Source: an uncultured Flavobacteriales bacterium
Lineage (GTDB): Bacteria > Bacteroidota > Bacteroidia > Flavobacteriales_D > Crocinitomicaceae
Assembly: GCA_903939755.1 (NCBI GenBank)
Contig: CAJAII010000039.1
Span: forward strand, 40,813-104,812
Length of the DNA: 64,000 nt
Reading direction: 5' to 3'
The position numbers and the translations under genes are program-made. A model generated the notes under the pieces. That model saw nothing but the letters and a program-made list of their open reading frames with translations. It made no database searches and was not told the DNA's origin. Shown here piece after piece: positions 34,981 to 43,178 of this stretch. How positions within the stretch are numbered: the stretch's first letter is position 1; every line of letters begins with the position of its first letter.

Positions 34981-35763
34981 TCATCCTTTACTCGCTGTTT
35001 CAATAAATTGGGTTAACTGAATAAACTCATCAACCGATAATCTTTCCGGCCTTTCTCCTGAAAAAACGTCAGGAAGTTCATGTCCATTTGTTAAACTTTT
35101 CAAGGAGTTTCGCATGGTCTTTCTCCGTTGATTAAAGGCCGTTTTAACGACTTGAATAAATAATTTCTCACTGCAGGGTAGGCTTATTCGGTCATTGCGG
35201 GTGCATCTTATTACACCTGACTTTACTTTCGGTGGTGGGTTAAATGCCGTTTCATCAACGGTAAAACAATATTCAATATTATAAAAAGCCTGCAGCAATA
35301 CGCTTATTATTCCATATTCTTTAGAGCCCGGAGGTTTCGCAATACGAACGGCCACTTCCTTTTGGAACATCCCCATTATTTCAGGAATCTGGTGCCTATA
35401 TTCTAAGCATTTAAATAAAATTTGGGTAGAAATATTGTACGGGAAATTTCCAACGACTGAAAAAGGTTCGTTGCCCATTACGGCTGCTAAATCAGCAGTT
35501 AAAAAATCAATGTGTAATATCTTATCTTGATAATCGGGGAATTCTTTAACTAAATATTCAATGGATTCGGTATCAACCTCCATCATGAATAAATCTAAAT
35601 CGTTTCGATTCATAAGCGGCCGGGTTAATGCGCCCGTGCCCGGTCCAACTTCAATCACTCTGAAACAATCGCGGTAACCAATAAACTGATCGGCTATTTT
35701 CTGACTAATATTTTTATCGATTAAAAAATGTTGGCCGAGGTGTTTTTTAGGTCTTACATTCAT
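34981..35763 (-). CDS. rsmA: 16S rRNA (adenine1518-N6/adenine1519-N6)-dimethyltransferase
   Basis: RsmA (KsgA) dimethylates two adjacent adenines near the 3' end of 16S rRNA during 30S assembly, using S-adenosylmethionine. The 260 residues show the N-terminal KKHLGQHFLIDKN, the SAM-binding EVGPGTGALT (38-47), the catalytic motif NFPYN (106-110) and FQKEVAVRI. The C-terminal helical RNA-binding domain contains FNQRRKTMRNSL. The ATG at 35763 overlaps the stop of the DUF4286 gene by 4 bp. Confidence 0.97.
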   Translation of the reverse strand: MNVRPKKHLGQHFLIDKNISQKIADQFIGYRDCFRVIEVGPGTGALTRPLMNRNDLDLFMMEVDTESIEYLVKEFPDYQDKILHIDFLTADLAAVMGNEPFSVVGNFPYNISTQILFKCLEYRHQIPEIMGMFQKEVAVRIAKPPGSKEYGIISVLLQAFYNIEYCFTVDETAFNPPPKVKSGVIRCTRNDRISLPCSEKLFIQVVKTAFNQRRKTMRNSLKSLTNGHELPDVFSGERPERLSVDEFIQLTQFIETASKG

Positions 35764-36077
35764 ACGTTATGGAACTGTTCTATTACCTCTAGCGTAGTTC
35801 TAAACGCTGCAAATTTACCTGCAAAAAGTTCCGCGTGGGACTTTTGCATCGCTTGAGCGTATGAAGTATTATATCTGTCTAAATCATGTTGACCCTTCGC
35901 TAAATACATAACAGAATAAGTATGTCCACCTTCTTCTTCGCCATGGACCTTTGAAAGACGACATTCCATAAAGCAGCCTGTTTTCATGATTTCAACTATG
36001 TGCGTTTGGCGCATCCAAGCTAACCATTCGCTAGATACTGATGTATCAATACTAAGTGTTACATTATAAATAACCAT
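35760..36077 (-). CDS. DUF4286 family protein
   Basis: The 105-residue soluble protein has the family opening MVIYNVTLSIDTSVSSEWLAWMRQTHIVEIMKTGCF, then SVMYLAKGQHDLDRYNTSYAQAMQKSHAELF, a ferredoxin-like (dimeric alpha/beta barrel) pattern. Function is unknown. It leads the set with rsmA, overlapping it by ATGA. A TAACTTTG element ends only 4 bp before the ATG, so its mRNA may be leaderless. Confidence 0.85.
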   Translation of the reverse strand: MVIYNVTLSIDTSVSSEWLAWMRQTHIVEIMKTGCFMECRLSKVHGEEEGGHTYSVMYLAKGQHDLDRYNTSYAQAMQKSHAELFAGKFAAFRTTLEVIEQFHNV

Positions 36078-36081
36078 AGTG

Positions 36082-36089
36082 CAAAGTTA
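36082..36089 (-). promoter_or_regulatory. -7 element immediately before the DUF4286 start codon
   Basis: The minus strand reads TAACTTTG, then CACT and the ATG at 36077. A TTG lies 13 bp upstream of the element. If transcription starts at the usual distance the RNA would begin at or next to the start codon. Confidence 0.55.
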
Positions 36090-36162
36090 TAGTTTTACTT
36101 GTCAATAACATGTCCGGTAGCTTGGAAATTAGGTACAACAAAAATATTTAATATAATTGTTT

Positions 36163-36170
36163 TATATTTG
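36163..36170 (+). promoter_or_regulatory. -7 element upstream of the T9SS cargo gene at 36198
   Basis: TATATTTG matches TAnnTTTG exactly and lies 27 bp before the ATG, in very AT-rich DNA. No TTG at the expected -33 spacing was found. Confidence 0.55.
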
Positions 36171-36197
36171 GCACTATAAACCTATAAAAATATTTTT

Positions 36198-36950
36198 ATG
36201 AAAAAAACTTTACTTTGTTTAATGCTTGTTGCATTTGGTACTTATAATGCATCAGCTCAATCTTGTACTCCTGGTGTGAATTTTCAAGATTCATCCTTTG
36301 GTGTTTGGCCAGACACCACACAAAATTTGCCTTGGGCGACTGCTAATGTTGCTTATTCAACGGATTTAAACTTCAAGGTTCCTTCTACAGTAACCGTTGA
36401 TTTAGATCCATCTGGACAATTTGTTGGTTCTGCCATTCAAAGCTTTACTGTAACGAATGTTGCGGGTTTGCCTGCTGGATATAACTACGTTTGTAACAAC
36501 AATTGCACCTACAATGGAGGCGCTAATGGATGTGCTAATGTATACGGAATTAGTGGTGTAACTGGAACGTATCCCATTACCATTGAAATTGACGCAACTG
36601 TTTTAATTGTTCTTTTTCCAGGTTTGCCTCCTACCCCTGTTACCCAACCGGCTTCATTTGGTGGATATAAAATCATTATTGGTAATGCTGGGTTAATTGA
36701 AGGAATTATTGCCCCATTAACAATTCATCCGAACCCATCTAATGGTATTATTAATATCAAAGGAATTACGGAGTCTATGAATGCTTCGGCTGTTTCTATT
36801 AGTAATATTGAAGGAAAGGTTATTTCTCAGAAACAATTAAACGGTTCAACAACTTGTTCTTTTGATTTAACTGGAATAAATGCAGGTATTTATTTTGCTT
36901 CAGTTAGTTATGAAGGCGGAATTGAAAACATTAAATTTATTGTAGAATAA
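36198..36950 (+). CDS. T9SS type A cargo protein, unknown function
   Basis: The 250 residues comprise a signal peptide (MKKTLLCLMLVAFGTYNASAQ, 1-21), then a beta-rich domain of about 145 residues with six cysteines (SCTPGVNF, and CNNNCTYNGGANGC at about 96-109). The type A sorting domain runs from HPNPSNGIINI (about 176) to ENIKFIVE. The Cys-rich turn suggests disulfides in the exported domain, which may connect with the neighbouring TlpA-Omp28 genes (inference). I do not recognise the N-terminal domain. A hairpin terminator follows at 36975. Confidence 0.82.
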   Translation: MKKTLLCLMLVAFGTYNASAQSCTPGVNFQDSSFGVWPDTTQNLPWATANVAYSTDLNFKVPSTVTVDLDPSGQFVGSAIQSFTVTNVAGLPAGYNYVCNNNCTYNGGANGCANVYGISGVTGTYPITIEIDATVLIVLFPGLPPTPVTQPASFGGYKIIIGNAGLIEGIIAPLTIHPNPSNGIINIKGITESMNASAVSISNIEGKVISQKQLNGSTTCSFDLTGINAGIYFASVSYEGGIENIKFIVE

Positions 36951-36974
36951 ATTTCTGTTTGCGATCATATTAAG

Positions 36975-36998
36975 AAAAGGGGGAGACCCCTTTTTTTT
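36975..36998 (+). terminator. Rho-independent terminator between two convergent genes
   Basis: AAAAGGGG and CCCCTTTT pair around a GAGA loop, followed by four more T (36995-36998). It ends the plus-strand gene at 36198. The minus-strand side has CCTTTTC but few T, so activity for the Omp28 gene is weaker. Confidence 0.8.
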
Positions 36999-37932
36999 AT
37001 GGCGCTATTTCTTGTTTAATTACTTGATAGATCTCCCAAGTGGTTCGGTCATAAACATAAGCAAGTACATGCATGTTGTCAGCATTGAACGCGCCATCTA
37101 GCTGGTTAGGAACCAGAAAGCTATAGTTAACATAATACTTGCCATTTAATAGATCTTGTGCATTCAATGCCCGTCCAAATGGCTGATTGTTTAGGTTTCC
37201 ACGATGAATATCACGATGAATATATGCTGGGTTATGAGAATTGTCGCTCATTTTTTGATCTCCAACTAACGAATCTTCGATGATGTATACAACAACGCCT
37301 AATTCATTTGTTAAATTAAGGTCTGTCTTTTCAATCTCAAGGTGCAAAAATGCGCCTTTTGTTACCGGATAATAATTGAGAGCAGATTGCATCGACACCT
37401 TCACTGTATTTTCCGTTAACATTGTATTAGTCATACTTGTCCACTGAGTGGGGCTTTGGAAAATTGTTCCGTTATTTTTACGATTTACTGTCCCCCTAGG
37501 GTTTCCTGAAAACCCCCCGTCATTAATTCCAAAATAAGTAGCTATGCCCAAACCTTGTAAATTCGTGAAATCAATTGGATAATCTGGAGGAGAGACCGTT
37601 TGAAAGTCTCCAATTCCCTCCGGGCCAGCATGAATGGACGCTGTAAAAACACGCGTTGGGTTGGCTTCATGTAACGCATGGGCAAGGTCTGCGGCTGCAG
37701 GACAAAAAACACATTTGTGTCCGGTATAATCCTCAATTAATATGTTCCTATACAAATTAGTGCTTGGAAGAAATGTGGGCCATTCATTGGCAAGATAATC
37801 ACTCCAATTCCCAGGATATAGCGTCGTGTCCAAATCGAGGGATGTTTTTGTTACATAGGGTCTTTCTACGTGGTCGCAAGAAGTCAAAAACAACATTACG
37901 CATAGAACTGCTGAAAAAAAATATCGTAGCAT
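36997..37932 (-). CDS. Omp28-related lipoprotein with CxxC
   Basis: The 311 residues start at ATG 37932, giving MLRYFFSAVLCVMLFLTSC, a clear lipoprotein signal (Cys19). The in-frame ATG at 38007 would bury this signal and overlap DUF6029 by 73 bp. The Omp28 domain follows, with a thioredoxin-like active-site segment YTGHKCVFCPAAAD (Cys74, Cys77), a GPEGIGDF loop and a C-terminal beta part (GRALNAQDLLNGKYYVNYSF). Omp28 of Porphyromonas gingivalis is a surface lipoprotein adhesin-like antigen, but family function is unclear. It starts 2 bp after the DUF6029 gene and is the last gene of a three-gene operon begun by TlpA. Confidence 0.86.
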   Translation of the reverse strand: MLRYFFSAVLCVMLFLTSCDHVERPYVTKTSLDLDTTLYPGNWSDYLANEWPTFLPSTNLYRNILIEDYTGHKCVFCPAAADLAHALHEANPTRVFTASIHAGPEGIGDFQTVSPPDYPIDFTNLQGLGIATYFGINDGGFSGNPRGTVNRKNNGTIFQSPTQWTSMTNTMLTENTVKVSMQSALNYYPVTKGAFLHLEIEKTDLNLTNELGVVVYIIEDSLVGDQKMSDNSHNPAYIHRDIHRGNLNNQPFGRALNAQDLLNGKYYVNYSFLVPNQLDGAFNADNMHVLAYVYDRTTWEIYQVIKQEIAP

Positions 37933-37934
37933 AA

Positions 37935-39608
37935 TTAAAAACTTTGTGTAAAACTGAGGGTTAAACCATTTGATGCAGGAACAAAACGACAAACGCCCCC
38001 CACACAAAACAATCCAGCCCTTTGTCGGCCGTATGATGCTGTTAAACGCGTTGCATCTTTAATAAAACCGCAAGTAAAAATTGGATAGTTGACCCGTTTT
38101 GTTGGTTCAGGATTGCCATAATTATATTGGTTCATAAAACTAAAAAACCAAGATGGTGAAATCGTATACTCGATTAAACCAGTAAACCAATTTCCTTTAT
38201 CTTTAATTTGTCCATCCTCCTTTTCTACAATTAATCCTTGAACTTCTGCGCGAAGAGCATGTTTAGAATTTATTTTATAGGCTACCTCAAGTACGCCGAT
38301 ATTGGCATGAATAATTCCTTTAGAATCATTTGATATTTTGGCAACATCATTATTTATCTTAATATTATAGTAGCTCAAGATGAGACTAAACTTCGAAGAA
38401 AACTTTTTTGAGATATTAAAATTAATATCTTGCCAATATAAGCTATCACTCATGTCAAATAAACCGGATGTATACGTAACACCTGTTGAATCCATTGGGT
38501 TTATTGTACTTGTATGTTGCATGGGCCTATAGGTATTTGAAAAGTTACCGCCTATTGTGGTGCCATATTTACCTCCTATTTTTGATTTTTTCTTAAAGGT
38601 ATATAACACATCTGCTTGAAATGCCACCTCTCCTAAAGGCTGAGTTGCATATGGATACAATGTTGCCACTAAATTATACGTGTGAGTTTTGTTAAGAGAA
38701 GGAAGATAATTGATAAAAACATCTTGTAAGTCTTTATTTCGGTCGGAACGGTAGCTCATGTTATCAACTGATTTTCCAGAAATCAAAACACCCAATCCTT
38801 TTTGTGTGTAGCTCAAATTAAAGACCGCAGCATGACCATAATTATAAATTTTATTATTGTCACTTGATGGGTCTTGTTCCTTAAGAATATACTCCCCATC
38901 CAAATAAAACTTCTTATATCGTAACTTGACCCTGCCCCCGTAGGCCCCAACATTTTCTGGTAAGATTAGTGCATCATCGTCATCAGCTTGATACTTACTT
39001 ACAAATGAGGCGCCTAACACAACATCTAAAGGCCAATTCTCTAATTTTTTAAACGTCTCATTTAAATGTATTTCTCCATCAAACCCTCTGACGATTCCTT
39101 CTCCATGTACAATTGCGCCCTTTTGAAAAGACAAGCGCTGATAACCATATACTCCTTTCAAAACGACACCCTTCGCAGGTCGTATAATTACGCGTGCACC
39201 ATCCATTAAATTATCATAGCCCAACGACCTGTCCTCATAAGCACGGAATGAAAGTCCGCTTCCAAATTGTTCATAAAAAGAACCTATCGTAACGTCAATG
39301 AAATCATTCGTATATCCGATATACCGCATTCCGATTCCTGTTCCATCAAATCGATTCGGGTACCCTTGAATTCTAGGTAAGTAGGATTCAAAGCGCATAC
39401 CGGCCTTAAATCCTTTGTTCGTATAAAACACATTCATATACGAATTTAACAGTCCTTTAGAAGGGGGCTGATTCGCACTAATAATAGTATCTGAATTGAG
39501 ATATTGAAAAATACTTTCTGCGTTTCCTGTAAAGTTTCCTTGACTAAATAACACATTCGGGACAAGAAATAATGCGGATATAATGACCGTTTTAAACATA
39601 AATGGCAT
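37935..39608 (-). CDS. DUF6029 outer-membrane beta-barrel protein
   Basis: The 557-residue protein has a signal peptide (MFKTVIISALFLVPNVLFSQ). Alternating amphipathic strands fill the rest (for example MRYIGYTNDFIDVTIGSFYEQFGSGLSFRAYEDRSLGYDN), and it ends in SNGLTLSFTQSF with a terminal Phe, as in outer-membrane barrels. I place it in DUF6029, a Bacteroidetes family of unknown role. The ATG at 39608 overlaps the TlpA stop by one base (TAATG); a second ATG three codons in is also usable. Position between TlpA and a CxxC-containing lipoprotein suggests a redox-linked outer-membrane function (inference). Confidence 0.78.
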   Translation of the reverse strand: MPFMFKTVIISALFLVPNVLFSQGNFTGNAESIFQYLNSDTIISANQPPSKGLLNSYMNVFYTNKGFKAGMRFESYLPRIQGYPNRFDGTGIGMRYIGYTNDFIDVTIGSFYEQFGSGLSFRAYEDRSLGYDNLMDGARVIIRPAKGVVLKGVYGYQRLSFQKGAIVHGEGIVRGFDGEIHLNETFKKLENWPLDVVLGASFVSKYQADDDDALILPENVGAYGGRVKLRYKKFYLDGEYILKEQDPSSDNNKIYNYGHAAVFNLSYTQKGLGVLISGKSVDNMSYRSDRNKDLQDVFINYLPSLNKTHTYNLVATLYPYATQPLGEVAFQADVLYTFKKKSKIGGKYGTTIGGNFSNTYRPMQHTSTINPMDSTGVTYTSGLFDMSDSLYWQDINFNISKKFSSKFSLILSYYNIKINNDVAKISNDSKGIIHANIGVLEVAYKINSKHALRAEVQGLIVEKEDGQIKDKGNWFTGLIEYTISPSWFFSFMNQYNYGNPEPTKRVNYPIFTCGFIKDATRLTASYGRQRAGLFCVGGVCRFVPASNGLTLSFTQSF

Positions 39609-40120
39609 TATTTATTTGTCAATTTTTTTATTTCGGCATATAGTTTTTCTTCATCGCCTGGGGCGTAATTATTATGAGAATAAACTATGTTTCCTGATTG
39701 ATCAACCAAGAATGTATGAGGAACGTTATTTACACCCATAGCACGTTTAAAGTCTCCGTTTGGATCCATTAATACTAAAAAGTCCCATGCTTTGCCATTT
39801 ACATAAACAGGAACTTGGCTTTTCGTTTTCTCATCGTCGATTGAAACGGCAACTAAATTAACCCCTGTTTCCTCTTGCCAAGTCTCATAAAGATCATTTA
39901 TAGCATTTAATTCTTTCTTACATGGAGCACACCAAGTGGCCCAAAAACTAATAACAACTGGACCGGCGAACCCAAGGCCTGAAGTGTTGACGGTGTTGCC
40001 CTTCATGTCTTTCAGATTTACTGATGGGAGCTGCTTAGTATCAATACTTTCTCCGTTTTGCAGGTATGCAATCGCTGGTAATGCTAGAAAGTTAATTATA
40101 AAGAATAGTTTTTTTATCAT
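39608..40120 (-). CDS. TlpA-family thiol:disulfide oxidoreductase
   Basis: 170 residues from ATG 40120 (MIKKLFFIINFLALPAIAYL, signal or anchor). The open frame reaches a TTG at 40147, which I reject. The thioredoxin fold has the active site WATWCAPCKKE (Cys64, Cys67), cis-Pro region NNVPHTFLVD, and the DPNGDFKRAMGV insert of TlpA/ResA-like proteins. It acts in the periplasm, usually reducing disulfides for cytochrome c or metalloprotein maturation. It heads the operon TlpA-DUF6029-Omp28. Confidence 0.92.
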   Translation of the reverse strand: MIKKLFFIINFLALPAIAYLQNGESIDTKQLPSVNLKDMKGNTVNTSGLGFAGPVVISFWATWCAPCKKELNAINDLYETWQEETGVNLVAVSIDDEKTKSQVPVYVNGKAWDFLVLMDPNGDFKRAMGVNNVPHTFLVDQSGNIVYSHNNYAPGDEEKLYAEIKKLTNK

Positions 40121-40222
40121 TTTTGTTTGTTTTGCCGTTATAGTCAATAATCTTGCCGATTCAAATATACATGAAGTAAATTAAATAATTGTCTTCCTGT
40201 TATATTTTGCGCAAAATTGCTT

Positions 40223-40230
40223 TATATTTG
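40223..40230 (+). promoter_or_regulatory. -7 element upstream of the T9SS cargo gene at 40252
   Basis: TATATTTG matches TAnnTTTG and ends 21 bp before the ATG at 40252. TTTG occurs 13 bp further upstream (40206-40209), nearer than the standard spacing. Confidence 0.6.
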
Positions 40231-40251
40231 TTTTTAACATATCTTTGAAAT

Positions 40252-41001
40252 ATGAAAAATTTATTTGTTTTATTATTTGTTTCCATTTTTGGCGGATTTT
40301 TCGCTCAAGACGGAATAAGCATCATGATTGATGGACAAGCTACAGAGCTTTCTGGGGGAGTTTATACTGTCGTTGCAACATCTAACCTAAGCTTTGATGT
40401 TCCATTTAATGTATACAACAACACAGGTCAAGCACATCAATGGCGAGTTACTAGAAAGAAAATTTCAGTTGGTGCTGGATGGACAGATGGTTTATGTTGG
40501 GGGCATGGAACCGACCCTTTTGGAGGCACCTGTTTTTCATCAGGACAAATGAACGCTAATCCTTGGACAACCCCTAATAGCGTTAGCGTTTTATTTACAA
40601 TAAACGATGGTGAATATGGAAAGATGAAGGCCTCTATTGATCCTGAAGACTTTACATCATCAACTTCTCAATACAGGTATTATATTTCTGATGATGGGAT
40701 TAACTATACGGACTCTGTTGATTTAGTTGTAGAATTTACTGCTGCAATAAAACCAGTTAAAGAACCGATCAGTGTTACCATCGTTCCTAATCCTGCATCC
40801 GATTATATTAACATTACACTTAACGGAGCCGAAACTGTCACAATGAAAGTCGTTGATGTCCTTGGTAATTTAATTATGAAAGAAACTATCTCTTCTAGTA
40901 AAAAAATAGACGTAACTGATTTTAGAAGTGGCGTATATATAATAAGTTTCGAAGGGGCTGGTGTGAAATCTTTTAACAGAAAGGTGATCATTCGACACTA
41001 A
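40252..41001 (+). CDS. T9SS type A cargo protein, unknown function
   Basis: The 249 residues have a signal peptide (MKNLFVLLFVSIFGGFFAQ), an immunoglobulin-like beta domain (about 20-160) and a type A sorting domain (VPNPASDYINI at about 178, ending NRKVIIRH). The middle has a paired-cysteine segment DGLCWGHGTDPFGGTCF at about 80-96, followed by ASIDPEDF and YYISDDG. This suggests a small binding domain stabilised by a disulfide. I do not recognise a named family. It is divergent from the TlpA operon and 38 bp upstream of rnr. Confidence 0.8.
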   Translation: MKNLFVLLFVSIFGGFFAQDGISIMIDGQATELSGGVYTVVATSNLSFDVPFNVYNNTGQAHQWRVTRKKISVGAGWTDGLCWGHGTDPFGGTCFSSGQMNANPWTTPNSVSVLFTINDGEYGKMKASIDPEDFTSSTSQYRYYISDDGINYTDSVDLVVEFTAAIKPVKEPISVTIVPNPASDYINITLNGAETVTMKVVDVLGNLIMKETISSSKKIDVTDFRSGVYIISFEGAGVKSFNRKVIIRH

Positions 41002-41039
41002 TATTTTCTTTATTGAGGCATATCTGCTAACATAAACAA

Positions 41040-43178
41040 ATGCCTAAAAAATTCTTTAAGAAAAAAAACAGCCCTGGATCCCCAAAAGGATTAACGCCAA
41101 CCATAATGAAGGTTTTTGAGAGAAACCTTGGTGTTGAATTTACTCATAAAGACATTTGTACTAGAATTGACGCTAATAACCCTGCATTAAGGCAACAGGT
41201 ATTCGATACCCTTACACAATTAGCAAGAAGAAATGTTATAAAACAAACCAGCCACATAAGCTTTAAATTAGAAGAGGACAAAAACACTTTTGAAGGGCGG
41301 ATTGAATTAACACAGAGGGGAAGTGGGTTTATCGTAATGCCAGGCGAAACAAAAGATATTTTCATTTCGCCCAACAATATCGGTCAAGCCATGCATAACG
41401 ACAAGGTGAAGGTCCGTTTAATTAACATTGGAAAAGGACGCCCCGAAGGAGTTGTTATGAAAATTATTGAGCGAGATAAAACTCAATTTGTAGGAACCAT
41501 TCAAATAAAAAGCGGGAATGTTCTCTTGATTCCAGATAATCCGAGGGCCGGCGTAAAAATAAAGATTGCTGACAATAAGCTAAACGGCGCTACAAATGGC
41601 GTTAAGGCATTGGTAAAAATTACGGTTTGGCCACAGAGCGCAGAAATGCCATTTGGAGAGGTGGTCGCTGTATTAGGATTTCCTGGATCAAATGATGTGG
41701 AAATGCTTTCCATATTATACAATCAAGGCATAGACCCCGTTTTCCCACCTGAAGTATTAGATGAAGCAGAATATGTGAGTATTGACCTTGACGAGGCCGA
41801 AATAGCAAAAAGGAAAGATTTTAGAGGGATATTAACTTTTACAATTGATCCCTTTGATGCCAAAGATTTTGATGACGCCATTTCCTATAAGAAACTAGAT
41901 AATGGCCGTTTTGAACTTGGGGTTCATATTGCCGATGTTAGTCATTATGTAAGGCCTGGAAGCAGTATGGATAAAGAAGCGCTCAAACGCTCCAACTCCG
42001 TTTATTTAGTAGACCGTGTAATTCCTATGCTTCCCGAGCAGCTTTCAAATATTGCTTGTTCCCTTCGTCCGCACGAGGATAAGTATAGTTTTTCTGCCGT
42101 ATTTGAACTGGACTCCAAAGGAGCTGTTTTAACAGAATGGTTTGGAAAAACAGTCATCCATTCCGACAGGAGATATAGCTACGAGGAGGCCCAAGAAATT
42201 ATTGAGGGAAAAGAGGATGAATTTCAAAATGAAATTAGGGAAATTGACCGCGTAGCAAAAATATTAAGAGCCGATCGTTTGGCTAATGGAGCATTAAACA
42301 TCGAATCGGAGGAAATGCGATTTAAATTAGACGTGAAAGGTAACCCAATGGAAACCATCATTAAAACATCTAAAGACGCACACAAATTAATTGAAGAGTT
42401 TATGTTGTTGGCAAACAAACGGGTCTCCATGTATTTATCTAAACCCAACAGCAATAAGGATCTTATCCCCATGATTTACCGAGTTCATGATAAGCCTGAT
42501 CCCGAAAAAATCGGGTTTCTAAAGTTGTTTTTAGAAAAGTTTGGGCATGAACTTGCCTACCAAAGTTTGGATAAAATTGCACTGAACATTAATGCTTTGT
42601 TAAAAGATATACGCGAAGAGAATGAGTTCCCTCTTGTCCAATCGATGGTAATCCGATCCATGTCAAAAGCAACGTATGAAACGCAAAATATCGGCCATTT
42701 TGGGTTGGCATTTACCCATTATTCACATTTCACCTCTCCCATTAGGCGTTACGCAGATCTAATCGTTCATCGAATACTTGAAACACAGTTAGCTAAAAGG
42801 CCCCATCAATATGGCCAAACGCTTGATGATGTATGTAAACTTATTTCTCGGAATGAGCGAAAAGCCGCAGAGGCAGAAAGGGAATCAGGTAAGTATTTTC
42901 AAACATTGTTTGTCCAAGATAAAATCGGGGAGGAATTTGATGGCATCATTTCGGGAATTGCCGAACATGGCTTATATGTAAAAATGATTGAAAATAATTG
43001 TGAAGGAATGGTGGCTCTTCAGGGGATTACTGATGACCGATACTATTTTGACGCGGAAAAATTTCGCGTAATCGGCGCAAGGAACAAAAAAGAATACAAC
43101 TTCGGAGATTTGGTGAAAGTTAAAATTTACGAAGTCAGCACAAGAAAAAGACAGATCGATTTAGAATTAGTTCTATAA
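41040..43178 (+). CDS. rnr: Ribonuclease R
   Basis: RNase R is a 3'-to-5' exoribonuclease that digests structured RNA. The 712 residues show an N-terminal helix-turn-helix-like and OB/cold-shock region (TQRGSGFIVMPGETKDIFISPNN), the RNB catalytic centre TIDPFDAKDFDDA (Asp270, 273, 276, 278, 279), and HFTSPIRRYADLIVHR. The C-terminal S1 domain (GEEFDGIISGIAEHGLYVKM) ends in RKRQIDLELVL. A basic N-terminus (KKFFKKKN) is typical. The stop abuts the stop of the convergent YwqK-repeat gene (TAATTA), leaving no room for a terminator. Confidence 0.96.
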   Translation: MPKKFFKKKNSPGSPKGLTPTIMKVFERNLGVEFTHKDICTRIDANNPALRQQVFDTLTQLARRNVIKQTSHISFKLEEDKNTFEGRIELTQRGSGFIVMPGETKDIFISPNNIGQAMHNDKVKVRLINIGKGRPEGVVMKIIERDKTQFVGTIQIKSGNVLLIPDNPRAGVKIKIADNKLNGATNGVKALVKITVWPQSAEMPFGEVVAVLGFPGSNDVEMLSILYNQGIDPVFPPEVLDEAEYVSIDLDEAEIAKRKDFRGILTFTIDPFDAKDFDDAISYKKLDNGRFELGVHIADVSHYVRPGSSMDKEALKRSNSVYLVDRVIPMLPEQLSNIACSLRPHEDKYSFSAVFELDSKGAVLTEWFGKTVIHSDRRYSYEEAQEIIEGKEDEFQNEIREIDRVAKILRADRLANGALNIESEEMRFKLDVKGNPMETIIKTSKDAHKLIEEFMLLANKRVSMYLSKPNSNKDLIPMIYRVHDKPDPEKIGFLKLFLEKFGHELAYQSLDKIALNINALLKDIREENEFPLVQSMVIRSMSKATYETQNIGHFGLAFTHYSHFTSPIRRYADLIVHRILETQLAKRPHQYGQTLDDVCKLISRNERKAAEAERESGKYFQTLFVQDKIGEEFDGIISGIAEHGLYVKMIENNCEGMVALQGITDDRYYFDAEKFRVIGARNKKEYNFGDLVKVKIYEVSTRKRQIDLELVL

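Noticed and set aside
37933..38007. Upstream ATG at 38007 for the Omp28 lipoprotein
   Set aside because: It would overlap the DUF6029 gene by 73 bp and place a 25-residue polar lead before a clear lipoprotein signal.
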